This document shows positions 54,348-63,147 of a stretch of DNA of 64,000 nt, piece by piece. Below the pieces are notes generated by a model. The model was not told the DNA's origin, did no database searches, and was given only the letters and a program-made list of their open reading frames with translations. Source of the DNA: AP-15 sp963777435 (lineage in GTDB: Bacteria > Pseudomonadota > Alphaproteobacteria > ATCC43930 > CGMCC-115725). The stretch is taken from positions 310,001 through 374,000 of the forward strand of contig CAVZQT010000002.1 of assembly GCA_963777435.1 (NCBI GenBank), given 5' to 3'. Within the stretch, counting starts at the first letter, position 1; each line of letters starts with the position of its first letter. Made by a program: the position numbers and the translations under genes.

Positions 54348-54842
54348 ACTCGAATAATACCATGAGCACACTTATTATATCAATGGTTTTGGAGTGGTTC
54401 CAAACTGTGAGCCATCAGCGATGGCGTGTAATTTCGGGTGGTAGTTGTGGTTGGGGGTTAAATCTTGGCCGCGAAATCCAGCGAGGATGTATGAAGTATT
54501 CGCGCGCGTGCAGAGAAATCACTCCATACCTGCCCCCGGTCTCCAAGCAATCTGACAGATGAGGTGATAGATCACGAGTTCGAAACCGAGCGTGCGGGAC
54601 GACACGAGGCGACGAATGCCTAATGAGCGGGCGAGTTACACTCATATTGACTGACCGTTAAGTACGATTATCCGAACAGATACTGTTGACGCGCGAGGCG
54701 AGCCGGACTATCTCGGTTGTCGCACAAGAGCTACAGACCCTGACCGGATCGCTGTCGCAAAAGTCGGATCGGACTTCTATGCGACAAGCCGCGACAGATG
54801 CACTAGGGCAGGCTTGTGAGCGACAGTCAGGAGAGCGAGCCA
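54348..54842. other. Divergent intergenic region of the element
   Basis: These 495 bases separate the minus-strand module from the plus-strand genes leading to the recombinase. No gene was seen. The right third has five copies of TGTCGC/GCGACA and a 34-base dyad (listed separately), which makes it the most likely control region of the element. Confidence 0.4.
54753..54786. promoter_or_regulatory. 34-base dyad with TGTCGCA arms
   Basis: The sequence opens with TGTCGCA and closes with TGCGACA, and an inner AAGTC/GACTT pair is also inverted. Further TGTCGC or GCGACA copies lie at 54718-54723, 54791-54796 and 54829-54834. The cluster sits just upstream of two plus-strand genes and between divergent transcription units, as operators for a phage-type repressor would. 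Confidence 0.45.
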
Positions 54843-55136
54843 ATGGCACGAAATAGCGGCTATTACGGCAATGCGCGCGGCGCGAAGGTGGTGGAGCTAC
54901 GCCGCGGATCGGTTCACCACGTCGAGATCGGCAGCGTCGAGCGCTTTGCGCCGGCCGATGTGGCGATCCGCGGAACGCTCAAATTCCGGCCGAGCGCCAC
55001 TATCCAAGGCAAGCCGGCGCGGGATCTGGCCGCGAAGCTAAGCCAGGTGAGCATTGCCCATCAGCGCGGGGAGTTGTCGGCGGATGCAGCGCTCGCCGCT
55101 AACGATGCAGCAATCGCAGCCGCGACAGATTTGTGA
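54843..55136 (+). CDS. Small protein of unknown function
   Basis: The ATG at 54843 follows AGGAGAG and gives 97 residues; a GTG at 54816 would overlap the TGTCGC cluster. The sequence 'MARNSGYYGNARGAKVVELRRGSVHHVEIGSVERF' and a C-terminal Ala-rich helix are not recognised. It precedes the zinc-ribbon and recombinase genes with short gaps, so they probably form one operon. Confidence 0.5.
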   Translation: MARNSGYYGNARGAKVVELRRGSVHHVEIGSVERFAPADVAIRGTLKFRPSATIQGKPARDLAAKLSQVSIAHQRGELSADAALAANDAAIAAATDL

Positions 55137-55154
55137 GAGACAGGAGCAACGAAC

Positions 55155-55355
55155 GTGACTGATTTCTGTGATTGTTGTGGCGAACTGCGGCCGCTACGGC
55201 GCACGCCGGAGGGAAACGCCGTATGCGCCGAATGCTATGCTGACATTACCGGCGCTAAGGTATCCGCCGAGTGCGGCGGATCGCCGATTGACGAAAATCC
55301 GCACGAAGAATGGTGCGCCGAAAAGCAAAGCTTCTCGTCGGGGGGCGAGCCGTGA
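55155..55355 (+). CDS. Small zinc-ribbon-like protein
   Basis: The GTG at 55155 has AGGAG upstream and gives 66 residues. Cysteines in 'FCDCCGEL' and 'AVCAECYADI' make two CxxC pairs for one zinc, as in small regulators of phage origin. Two later cysteines lie in 'AECGG' and 'EWCAEK'. The stop overlaps the recombinase start (GTGA), so translation is coupled. Confidence 0.55.
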   Translation: MTDFCDCCGELRPLRRTPEGNAVCAECYADITGAKVSAECGGSPIDENPHEEWCAEKQSFSSGGEP

Positions 55356-55903
55356 TTGTCGGATACGCGCGAACCAGCACGCTCGATCAGCAAGCCGGGT
55401 TTGAGGCTCAATTCCGGGATCTGGAAGCGGCCGGGTGCGAGAAGCTGTTCCGGGAACAGGTGAGCAGCGTTGCCGTGCGCCCGCAGCTAGACGCGGCGCT
55501 CGACTTCGTGCGCGCTGGCGACGTGCTGATCGTCACCAAATTGGACCGGTTGGCGCGGTCGGTGATGCATCTCGGCCAGATGATCGAACGATTGACGGCC
55601 AAGGGCGTCGGCCTGCGCATTCTCGCCATCGGGCTCGACACCACGACGCCCACCGGGAAGCTTATCCTGAACATGCTCGGATCGGTGGCGCAGTTCGAGC
55701 GCGAGATGATGCTGGAACGTCAGCGCGAAGGTATCGCTAAGGCTAAAGCCGATGGCAAATACCGAGGGCGAGCGCCGACAGCGCGCGCCAAAGCCGACGA
55801 TGTGCGCCGGCTAGCGGCCGAGGGCGTCAGTGCCGCCGAGATTGGCCGGCGGCTCGGGATACATCGCGCGAGCGTCTACCGCATCGTCGCCGACGCGAGC
55901 TAA
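55352..55903 (+). CDS. Serine recombinase (resolvase/invertase)
   Basis: The GTG at 55352 (GTGA overlap) gives 183 residues starting 'IVGYARTSTLDQQ', with the nucleophile Ser9. The rest is standard: 'LIVTKLDRLARSVMHLGQMIERL', 'TTTPTGKLILNMLGSVAQFEREMMLERQREGI' and a C-terminal HTH of the Hin type, 'ADDVRRLAAEGVSAAEIGRRLGIHRASVYRIV'. It would resolve or invert DNA at short dyads. A second recombinase in an element that also has a tyrosine integrase suggests dimer resolution, or a captured transposon. A longer start at 55310 is rejected. Confidence 0.88.
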   Translation: MIVGYARTSTLDQQAGFEAQFRDLEAAGCEKLFREQVSSVAVRPQLDAALDFVRAGDVLIVTKLDRLARSVMHLGQMIERLTAKGVGLRILAIGLDTTTPTGKLILNMLGSVAQFEREMMLERQREGIAKAKADGKYRGRAPTARAKADDVRRLAAEGVSAAEIGRRLGIHRASVYRIVADAS

Positions 55904-56317
55904 GTGCCTTTAACAATTATCGAGAAATTGATCTCGGCGGGGGCTAGCGCAGTGGCTGATCTCCGGGGCGGTCATCCCGAGGGTTAGCACCGCCCGTTTG
56001 CCTTAGCACGAGCGCTCCCCGATGGAGCCGAACGGGATGGCGCTCAGCCTGACAGGGCGCACGATCTGCGGTATCTCATCCCTATGAAGTATAGGGTTAT
56101 TCCGCACCCCGGCCGATCCCACAGGCGATGTTCGCCCCTTAGCATTGGGGCCACTGTCGTGACTGTCATGACCGGCACCTAGGGTGCAACGCGAACGGGA
56201 GAGTAGGTTGGCTACATATAGTAGGCCGCCCAGTCGGGGTACTAATATATAATCTCCCAAGGCTTTTTCTCTTTCTCTCGCATGTGCCAGTCATGCCAGT
56301 CATGCTAGTCCGGCAGA
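55904..56317. other. Intergenic region between recombinase and DUF3987 gene
   Basis: These 414 bases separate convergent genes and hold no credible coding frame. The right end has three 9-base direct repeats (listed separately), and 56159-56177 has a related inverted form. This could be a replication or recombination site. Confidence 0.4.
56285..56311 (+). repeat. Three 9-base direct repeats, TGCCAGTCA type
   Basis: TGCCAGTCA occurs at 56285-56293 and 56294-56302, then TGCTAGTCC at 56303-56311. A degenerate inverted copy, TGACTGTCATGACCGGCA, lies about 130 bases to the left. Iteron-like in layout, directly after the DUF3987 gene. Confidence 0.45.
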
Positions 56318-59057
56318 TCACGCCTGCTCAGGTCGACGCCCCGTCCGCAACCTCGCTGCCGCCATCCGGCGCTTCGTTTCTTCCAGGCGCGCCGTCTCGG
56401 CGGCAGAGCGCTCGGCGAACTTGTCGTAGATCGCGGGATTAATCGGCTACGATGTCGAGCCGCCGCCTGCGTTGCTACTCTCGGGCGCTCCGACCCAGTT
56501 GTAGGCGGCCAACCCTTCTGCGCCATGATCGGCCCACATGCAACTCGCAATCGCCTGCTCCGAAAGGGAGGAAGCGCGTTTCAGCTCGCGAAGGGTGACG
56601 CGCTCTGTCTTGTGCGACAGGATATAGCGTGCAATCCGGTGCATCGGGTGCTATTCGCCGGCGGTGCGGTTGCCGCCGAGATAGGTACGGTAGAAGTGCT
56701 CTTGGTGGGGAAGTAGGTAGTTGATCATGAAATCCCGCACCCGCTTTGCGGTGCTGCCCGAGACTATGCGCCCGGTCGGTACGTCCTGCGCGCCGCACTC
56801 GATCGCGTGAAAGAGCAGCAACAGGCGGGCGAACCGACCAGTCCACTTTCCGAGATGCTGTAGCAGCGCGCCCTGCCAAGGCGGGGTCAGGGTCTTAATG
56901 TCGTCCACCCATTGGTCAACTTCCTGGCGCGCCGTATGCGCCTCTTCGCTTAGCGTGATGACGACCCCAACGTTAGCGCTCAGCAGCCGGCGGACCAGGT
57001 TCGTATAGGCGTCCGCCGCGGCGGTATCGGGCGCTTCGTCTACCGGGCGCGGCGCGTCGGCGAGGTTGACGGCGAAGGTCCGCTGGATGAAACCGTCCTC
57101 GGCCAAACCCTTACCCGCGAGCGCGTGCATCTTGTCCGGTTGCGTCAGTCCGATAATCGACATGCTGAGGTTCGGCACGCGTTGTGTCGCCTCTTCGTTG
57201 GCGCGCGGACGATCGTAGGGGCCACCATTGTCAACTTGGAGCCAGAAGGAGCGATCGCCGCCGCGGCCGTTCCGATAGCAATCGAAGCCCTCAACCCAAG
57301 CCGCCATCTCATCGACAAACAGCAGCATCCCGCGAGGGTTATCGGCGAGGACACGAACACACGCCCTCAGCTGTCGGAGCATTGGTAACAATTTTCCTCG
57401 TCCGCGGTTTCGCCGTCGCCGCGGGGATCGACCCGCCCCATTCGTCCGGGCCGTGATTGATGATCGCCCGCCTTTGGCCTTCAAGTGCGGCCTTGCGTCT
57501 GTGCTCCGCTTCCTCCCATTCGGCGCGCTTTTTGTTGTCCTCGTTCGCCCACTCCATCTCCATCTGATGCAACGGTTTGAGGGCAAGCGACACCGGCCGC
57601 GACTTGTTGTAGCCCGAGGGCGCCAGCAACGTGAAATTCAGACGGGCACTGTCGACGAACTCGGTATCGTGGCGCTTCGGCTGGATTTGGTTTTTGTCGT
57701 CAAAAGCCGTGGCACAGGCAGCCAGCATCGAACACGCGACCAGCGCCGGGTCGACACCGTTTCGTCTCGCGACATCAAACGCATAGTTGGTGATAACGGT
57801 CGGCAGCATATCGCGCGACAGCGCCGGCAGCGTGATCGTATCGCAAAACAGGTCGGCCGGATCACCCCATTGGGGGGCTTCGGTCGCGACCCCACCTTTG
57901 TTCAAGTCTGCGATCGTCGCTTCAAGGCTGACGTGCGAGGGTCCGAAAGTCTCACTCGGGCTGAGCACGAGATCGCACCCGCGGTCGTTTTCCCTGCGAT
58001 CGAGAATGTCCTCGGCAATCCCTCCATAGTCGCCCTCTTGCATCAGTTCGATAATCCCGGTGACCGATAGGATACTTCCGTTAGATGTGCGCATGTCGCC
58101 AAGCCAGTTCGCCAATTCATGAGCGCGTTGCCCCCGCGGGTCCGACCCGACCCCATAGCGGGCGACGTGGCTCCTTACCCGGCACCGCCCCTCGGCGAGC
58201 AGCCTCGGGTTGTCATCATTCTCAGTCATCCCCGGGGGCGCTGCTCGCCGAGCCTGCGGGGTAGGCGGCTCATTCGACCCCTTCTTGTAGAGTGCGCTCG
58301 CGTCGAGGTGGTGCATCCGGTCGATCGGGCTCTCGCTCTTGGTGACGATGACCTCGACCGGAGGCTTACCGGCGACATTGCCGAAATAGAAGCTCTGCGA
58401 CAGGGTGAAGCTCTCGCCCGCGAGGATCCCGCCGAGAATGCCGTTTACCCGCGCCACCAGCAGCGAGCGCAGCGTCTCCAACGCTTCTGTAGGGCCGGCG
58501 TAGATGCCGCTAAGCGGGCACAGGACGCGGTAGTGGGGCTTCTCGGCGGTGCTGCTGGGGGTCGCGTAGAGCAGGCATTTGATGCCGCTCAGCTTGTCCG
58601 CCGCATCGGTCATGCCGGCGCCGAGCCCGTCAATGTCGCACTCGATCCCGTCGAACCACTCGACGTTCGCGTTGTGCCGCAGACAGCCCTTGTCGGTAGG
58701 GGTGTCGCCGAACCAAGCGAGCTTGATCCAGGGCAAATCTGACTTGGTAGCGGCCCCCGCTTGGCGGATTTCCTCGGCCAAGTGATCGAGGCCATCCCAT
58801 TCGAGCCGGAGCTGCGCTTTTGCGAACTCGCTGGCGAATATCGTGCCGTATAGGCGACTATCCGGTTTGAACCTTAAACCATTTGACAACAGAGGCTTAA
58901 CTGCCGCCTCCGCCGCCCTTTGCTTGGCCGCCGCATTAGTCCCAGAATGCCCCTTTTGGCGCAGTTTCGAGTGCCTATCTGGTTGATCTGATGCGATTTC
59001 GGGCCTTGCGTTTGCGCTGCCATTGATATCGGGGCGCGCCGGTTCTATGTAAGACAT
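56318..59057 (-). pseudogene. DUF3987-type primase/helicase gene with one frameshift and two TAG stops
   Basis: The first frame (59057-57339, 572 residues) has an N-terminal primase-like region ('VEWFDGIECDIDGLGAG') and 'ACAT-AFDDKNQIQPKRHDTEFVD', where the DUF3987 ATPase-like domain begins. One extra G near 57364 then shifts into the frame 'CVRVLADNPRGMLLFVDEMAAWVEG', which carries Walker B-like residues. It hits TAG at 56651, and the same frame goes on as 'MHRIARYILSHKTERVTLRELKRA', TAG at 56447, then 'NPAIYDKFAERSAAETARLEE' to TGA at 56318. The whole would be about 912 residues and is probably dead. Confidence 0.7.
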
Positions 59058-59273
59058 CGTAACATCTTCCCTAGACTAATCGGCTCGCGCGTGCAGGCGC
59101 CACCGATCAAGGTTTTCAATCAGCGGCTCGGGTCATTCCGGGCCGCTTTCGCTTTTGAATTGCTTGTCGGCGTACATCGGCGCGTTCTTGTGCCGCGAGC
59201 CACATCTGCGGATCGTCCGCCCGCCGGATGTCGGATTTTCTAGCCTTCCGCCGCCGCGGCGACCTTGAGGCGC

Positions 59274-59507
59274 TCATGGGGCCGCGGCCATAGTCGCGCG
59301 CATCTTGACGATGCGGCGAGCGGGGCTGAACCCCGGCAGGCTGTGATACCAGGCTTCGGCGCTCGCGCGGTCGATTACGGTTTTGGCGCCGATCTTCTTT
59401 GCGAGGATCGCGCCGGAATTAATCAGGTCGTAGGTTTTTGTGTTCCCGACGGCATAGGTCCGGCGGAATTGCGAGATGGTGAAAGCACCTAGGTTTTCGG
59501 CAGGCAT
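59274..59507 (-). CDS. AlpA-like DNA-binding protein (excisionase/activator)
   Basis: The 77-residue product starts 'PAENLGAFTISQFRRTYAVGNTKTYDLINSGAILAKKIGAKTVIDRASAEAWYHSLP', a MerR/AlpA-type winged HTH. Such proteins activate the integrase gene or assist excision in P4-like elements. It lies between the DUF3987 gene (minus) and the integrase (minus), the usual place for it. No ribosome site was judged decisive. Confidence 0.7.
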   Translation of the reverse strand: MPAENLGAFTISQFRRTYAVGNTKTYDLINSGAILAKKIGAKTVIDRASAEAWYHSLPGFSPARRIVKMRATMAAAP

Positions 59508-59773
59508 GGCGATAGGTCTCCACGCACCGGCAGCTCAGCCACCGGCTTGGTTGTGCGTGAGATCCATCCCTCCCGGTCTCAGCCGGAGGTGTGTCTCGGC
59601 TTTCGCCGAAACTCGGAGCCGACAAGGGGTGAGTGACCCCGATCCCTAAGCCCGCGATCGGCAGGGCATCGCTTGCCCTACCTGCGACACGGCAGCAAGT
59701 CCATCACGGATGACCGCCGCGCTGTCTCTATTGTCCGTGACATGGTGTGCGGCGCCACGACCGACAAGGGTTG

Positions 59774-61009
59774 TTAGCGGATTGAGACAACTTTAGATGT
59801 GTTTACTGCAATTTCGTAACAGTATCGCGCCCACGCCTCGGCCAACTGCCGACGCTTCTCGAACAAGTCGCCACGACGGTAGGCGGCTTCCACCTTGTCG
59901 CTGACCGTGTGCGCCAGCGCCATTTCCCGAACCTCGCTTGCGGCGTTCGTCTGTTCCGCAGCCCAGTCGGAAAAGGTCGACCGGAACCCGTGTGCGGTCA
60001 GATCGCCCCGCCCCATGCGTCGGAGCAGCATCAACAGCGCCATATCCGACAGCGGCCGGCCGCGTCGTTGACCAGGGAACACGAGTTCGCCGGTCCGCTC
60101 AAGTAGGCCGAGCACCGCCGCCGCGGCGTCGGACAGCGGTACGCGGTGCTCGCGCCCTGCCTTCATGCGGGCGGCGGGAACCGTCCATAGGCGGGCTTCC
60201 AGGTCGATTTCCGACCATCGGGCGCCGAGAACTTCGCCGGTCCTCGCTGCGGTCAAGATCGCAAACTCCAGGGCGCGCGCGGCGGTGCCCTCCCGCTCGC
60301 GTAGCTCAGCCATGAATGCCGGTAGCTCGGGGTAGGGCAGCGCCGCATGATGCTCGACGGCCGCCACCTTGCGCCGCGCCGGCAACAGCTTTTCGAGATG
60401 GCCGCGCCACCGGGCCGGGTTCTCGCCTTGGCGGTAGCCGCGCACTGTCGCCCAATCGAGCACGCTTTCAATCCGCCCGCGCACCCGGCTCGCCGTTTCC
60501 GGCTTGGTGCTCCATATCAGCTCGATCGCCTTGGTGACGAGGCCAACATCTACCGCCCGGACGGGCAAAGCGCCGAAGATCGGATAGACGTAGGTCGCAA
60601 GCGTGCTCGGCCATTGCGCCGCGTGCTTTGGGTTCTTCCAGCCGGCCTTGTTCGCGGCGATGTACGCCTCGGCACAATCCTTGAACGTCATCGCCGAAGC
60701 CGCTTCGATCATGGCGGCTTGACGCTCGGCCCGCCGCTTCTCGATCGGGTCTACGCCCTCAAGCCGAACCAATCGACGCTGCTGCAGGGCGCGCTCGCGC
60801 GCCTCCCGGAGCCCGACAAGGCTGAGCGAGCCCAACCCCATGTCGTGGCTCTTGCGACCCGCCATGTAGCGCAGCAGCCAGGATTTCGCGCCGGTGGGGC
60901 CTATCCTGAGATAGAGACCATTCCCGTCCGCCAGCAAGGTGGTCTTGCCTGCCGGCCCCGTCGCCTTCTGCACTTTGCCCGGTGAAAGCCGTTCCGTCTG
61001 CCGTGCCAT
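59774..61009 (-). CDS. int: P4-type tyrosine integrase of the 15.7-kb element
   Basis: The 411-residue protein has the N-terminal DUF4102 arm-binding domain ('LLADGNGLYLRIGPTGAKSWLLRYMAGRKSHDMGLG'), a core-binding domain with 'WKNPKHAAQWPSTLATYVYPIFG', and the catalytic domain. Active residues are Arg256 in 'AARTGEVLGARW', His340 and Arg343 in 'AHGFRSTFSDW', His367 in 'LAHTVSDKVEAAY' and Tyr377. It recombines tRNA-Ser 3'-end sites. The start is 157 bases from the tRNA, with tandem TACC(C/A)TAAACT sequences in between, so it appears intact and active. Confidence 0.92.
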   Translation of the reverse strand: MARQTERLSPGKVQKATGPAGKTTLLADGNGLYLRIGPTGAKSWLLRYMAGRKSHDMGLGSLSLVGLREARERALQQRRLVRLEGVDPIEKRRAERQAAMIEAASAMTFKDCAEAYIAANKAGWKNPKHAAQWPSTLATYVYPIFGALPVRAVDVGLVTKAIELIWSTKPETASRVRGRIESVLDWATVRGYRQGENPARWRGHLEKLLPARRKVAAVEHHAALPYPELPAFMAELREREGTAARALEFAILTAARTGEVLGARWSEIDLEARLWTVPAARMKAGREHRVPLSDAAAAVLGLLERTGELVFPGQRRGRPLSDMALLMLLRRMGRGDLTAHGFRSTFSDWAAEQTNAASEVREMALAHTVSDKVEAAYRRGDLFEKRRQLAEAWARYCYEIAVNTSKVVSIR

Positions 61010-61019
61010 CGCTTTTCCA

Positions 61020-61042
61020 TACCCTAAACTGTACCATAAACT
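61020..61042. repeat. Tandem arm-type sites TACCCTAAACT/TACCATAAACT
   Basis: Two 11-base copies (61020-61030 and 61032-61042) differ at one base and lie between the integrase start and the tRNA. Ten bases of the second pair are repeated at the far left end of the element. Typical position for integrase arm sites. Confidence 0.55.
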
Positions 61043-61165
61043 CTAGCACGGTCGTAGGCGAAAGTCAACGAACGGTTGCAGACGATACAACCGGAAAATA
61101 GCGGAGTTTCCGCTGCGTTTAGAGCGACTTAGAGGATGTTTGCGGATGACAGCGAACGGGTAAAC

Positions 61166-61257
<92 letters not shown>

Positions 61258-61322
61258 GATTGAGCGGAAGCAACGAGTTATCACGTTGCCGCCTGGAACG
61301 ACAAGAGAACAAATCAGGAGCT

Positions 61323-61340
61323 TGGACCCGAGTTGGACCC
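61323..61340 (-). repeat. Tandem GGGTCCA motif beside second integrase
   Basis: On the minus strand GGGTCCA occurs at 61334-61340 and 61323-61329, 11 bases apart, and reads TTTTGGGTCCAA in context. The motif lies between the tRNA 5' end and the stop of the second integrase and resembles the pair at 46233-46251. Likely arm sites of that integrase. Confidence 0.45.
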
Positions 61341-61350
61341 AAAAGCCCGT

Positions 61351-62441
61351 TCAATGGCTTGCGCCGCCCAGCGCGTCGGTCCTATTGAATAGGTGGGCAT
61401 AGACGCCGAGCGTAATCGCCGGGGAGCCGTGGCCGAGGCGTTTGCTGACGGTCACAATATCGAGCCCAGCCGCGATCAGCGCCGAAGCGTGCGAATGGCG
61501 TAGAGCATGGAACATGACCCGCGGTAGCTTCCGATCCCGAACGATGTTTCCCCAATCCCAAGCGAGCTTGTCGGGTGAGCCATCAAACAGTGCGAAGACC
61601 CAATCCTCTGCGACAGGACGTCCAAGGCCGAGCAACAGGCGTTGTTCAAGCTGTCGGCGGTAGTGCTCGCGCAGCGTCTCGACAGGCGATTTCGGTAGGC
61701 TGATGGCGCGCAGCCCATAGCGTGTCTTCGGCGGTTTGACGCGGAGGCCAGCCGCAGTCTCTTCTAGGCTGCATTCGACCCGCACCATCGCCGTGTCCAA
61801 ATCGACAGCGCCCCACACGAGCCCGCAGAGTTCCCCGCGGCGCATCCCCGTGGCGACGGCAAGCGCGGCGATCGGGTACAGCGGGTGATCCTCGATCCGG
61901 CGCAGCGTGTCGGCGACCTGATCGGCTGTCAGGATCGGTATTTCCTCCCGTTCGACCTTGGGGTTCGATACCGGATGCGCGGCATTCCGCGAGACGATTT
62001 CGAGAGCTACCGCCCTTTCCAAACCCCGATGTAGCACTCGGTGGGCGTGGCCTACGGTTCGCGCAGCAAGTCCCGTGGCAAGTAAGACGTATGCCAATCC
62101 GACACTTGCACCGGCCGGAGCTTTTGCAGCGCGAGGGTGCCAAGGTGCGGGATGATCTGCCGCTCGGCTAGTTGGCGATAGCGTTCGCGGGGTCTTCGGT
62201 GAGATGCCGGTATCAGCGTCGAGCCACCCGCGAAGGTATCGGCAAGCAGGACGCGATCGGGCGCGACGTGCTGGCCGTCATCGGCGCTCTTGATTAGCCG
62301 CCGCAGTTCCTTCCGGGCCTCGCCGATCGAGCCGTGGAACGACTTGGTGTAGCGCTTGCCGTCTACCCGCCAGCGCAGCCGCCAGCGATCCGGACCGCGC
62401 GCGTCAATGCCGCCGTCGCCGTGGTCACGTCGGTTCATCAC
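61351..62441 (-). pseudogene. int: Tyrosine integrase with three indels
   Basis: The start region reads 'NRRDHGDGGIDARGPDRWRLRWRVDGKRYTKSFHG', as in phage-type integrases with an N-terminal strand domain. It then shifts frame twice around 62170-62235, where 'YLRGWLDADTGISPKT' is in the +1 frame, back to 'RERYRQLAERQIIPHLG', and again near 62087 into 'LLATGLAARTVGHAHRVL'. The catalytic residues all remain: Arg in 'ATGMRRGELCGLVW', His-x-x-Arg in 'FHALRHSHASAL', His in 'KRLGHGSPAI', and Tyr in 'TLGVYAHLF'. The repaired protein has about 363 residues. Error and real decay both fit. Confidence 0.72.
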
Positions 62442-62851
62442 AAACCCCTCGCAATGATCTCTGCCGCAGCGAGCGCTTTACCGGCCGCTTCGGGCGTATC
62501 ACCGGGACGAAACTCGCCGTCATCTGGCGGCGCCTTCGGCTCGCCTTTTGGCCGAACCTTTGTCAGTACCGCGTCGACGGCGACCTTGAACACGTCGAAC
62601 GCGTATCGGTTCTTGTGCCAGTCGCCGAAGTACGGCCTGACGTTCCGTGCCAGGTTGCCAATTGCGTCGAGCGCGCAGCCAGTCTGCGGATCATTCGTCC
62701 AATCGTTCAATAACGACCATTCTAGCCGTCGTCGGATTTCCTCGCTGACCGATCGCCCGCCGGCAGCTTCCTTTAATTGACCGTGCAGCTCCTGCGGCAA
62801 GCGGAGGGTCAGGGTCGTATCCCGCGGAACGCCCTTAGCTTTTCCAGCCAT
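62438..62851 (-). CDS. Ribbon-helix-helix (Arc-like) protein
   Basis: The 137-residue protein begins with a basic stretch and then 'TTLTLRLPQELHGQLKEAAGGRSVSEEIRRRLEWSLL', a clear ribbon-helix-helix DNA-binding domain as in Arc and other small phage regulators. The rest has no recognised domain; 'AIGNLARNVRPYFGDW' suggests a helical tail. Its stop overlaps the integrase start, so it was probably translated with it. It may regulate the integrase or act as a repressor for the element. Confidence 0.75.
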   Translation of the reverse strand: MAGKAKGVPRDTTLTLRLPQELHGQLKEAAGGRSVSEEIRRRLEWSLLNDWTNDPQTGCALDAIGNLARNVRPYFGDWHKNRYAFDVFKVAVDAVLTKVRPKGEPKAPPDDGEFRPGDTPEAAGKALAAAEIIARGL

Positions 62852-62938
62852 AGATTGCCTTTCGCCGAAAATCCTTGTATAAAGTAATACATAATGGTAT
62901 ACAAGTGGTTCCCTGTCAACAACCTATTCGGTGGCTCA

Positions 62939-63147
62939 ATGAATAGCGAAGTACGGACGGCCGAGCGCAGAACGCTCGATCTCTGGCCCGAAACCGGTAG
63001 CATTTTGGGACTGTCGCGGCCGTCCACTTACGCGGGGGCCAAGCCAGGCGACATTCCGACAATCAAGATCGGCGGCGCATATTGGTTCCGCGAGCGGCCT
63101 TGGAGCGATTGCTCGACGCGCCCACTCAGGTAACGCCGGCGGAATGA
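62939..63147 (+). pseudogene. AlpA-like HTH protein, frameshifted
   Basis: The first frame has 'MNSEVRTAERRTLDLWPETGSILGLSRPSTYAGAKPGDIPTIKIGGAYWF', the AlpA-type winged HTH, and then goes to 'RERPWSDCSTRP'. The other frame (one missing base near 63083) continues the family's end as 'PRAALERLLDAPTQVTPAE' to TGA at 63145-63147. The intact protein would have about 70 residues. The stop overlaps the primase start by ATGA. It would act as activator or excisionase of this element. Confidence 0.65.

Noticed and set aside
56318..59057. TAG recoding as in some phages
   Set aside because: Neighbouring element genes (for example those ending at 49165 and 51409) end in TAG, and no suppressor tRNA is in the window; kept only as a low-weight alternative.
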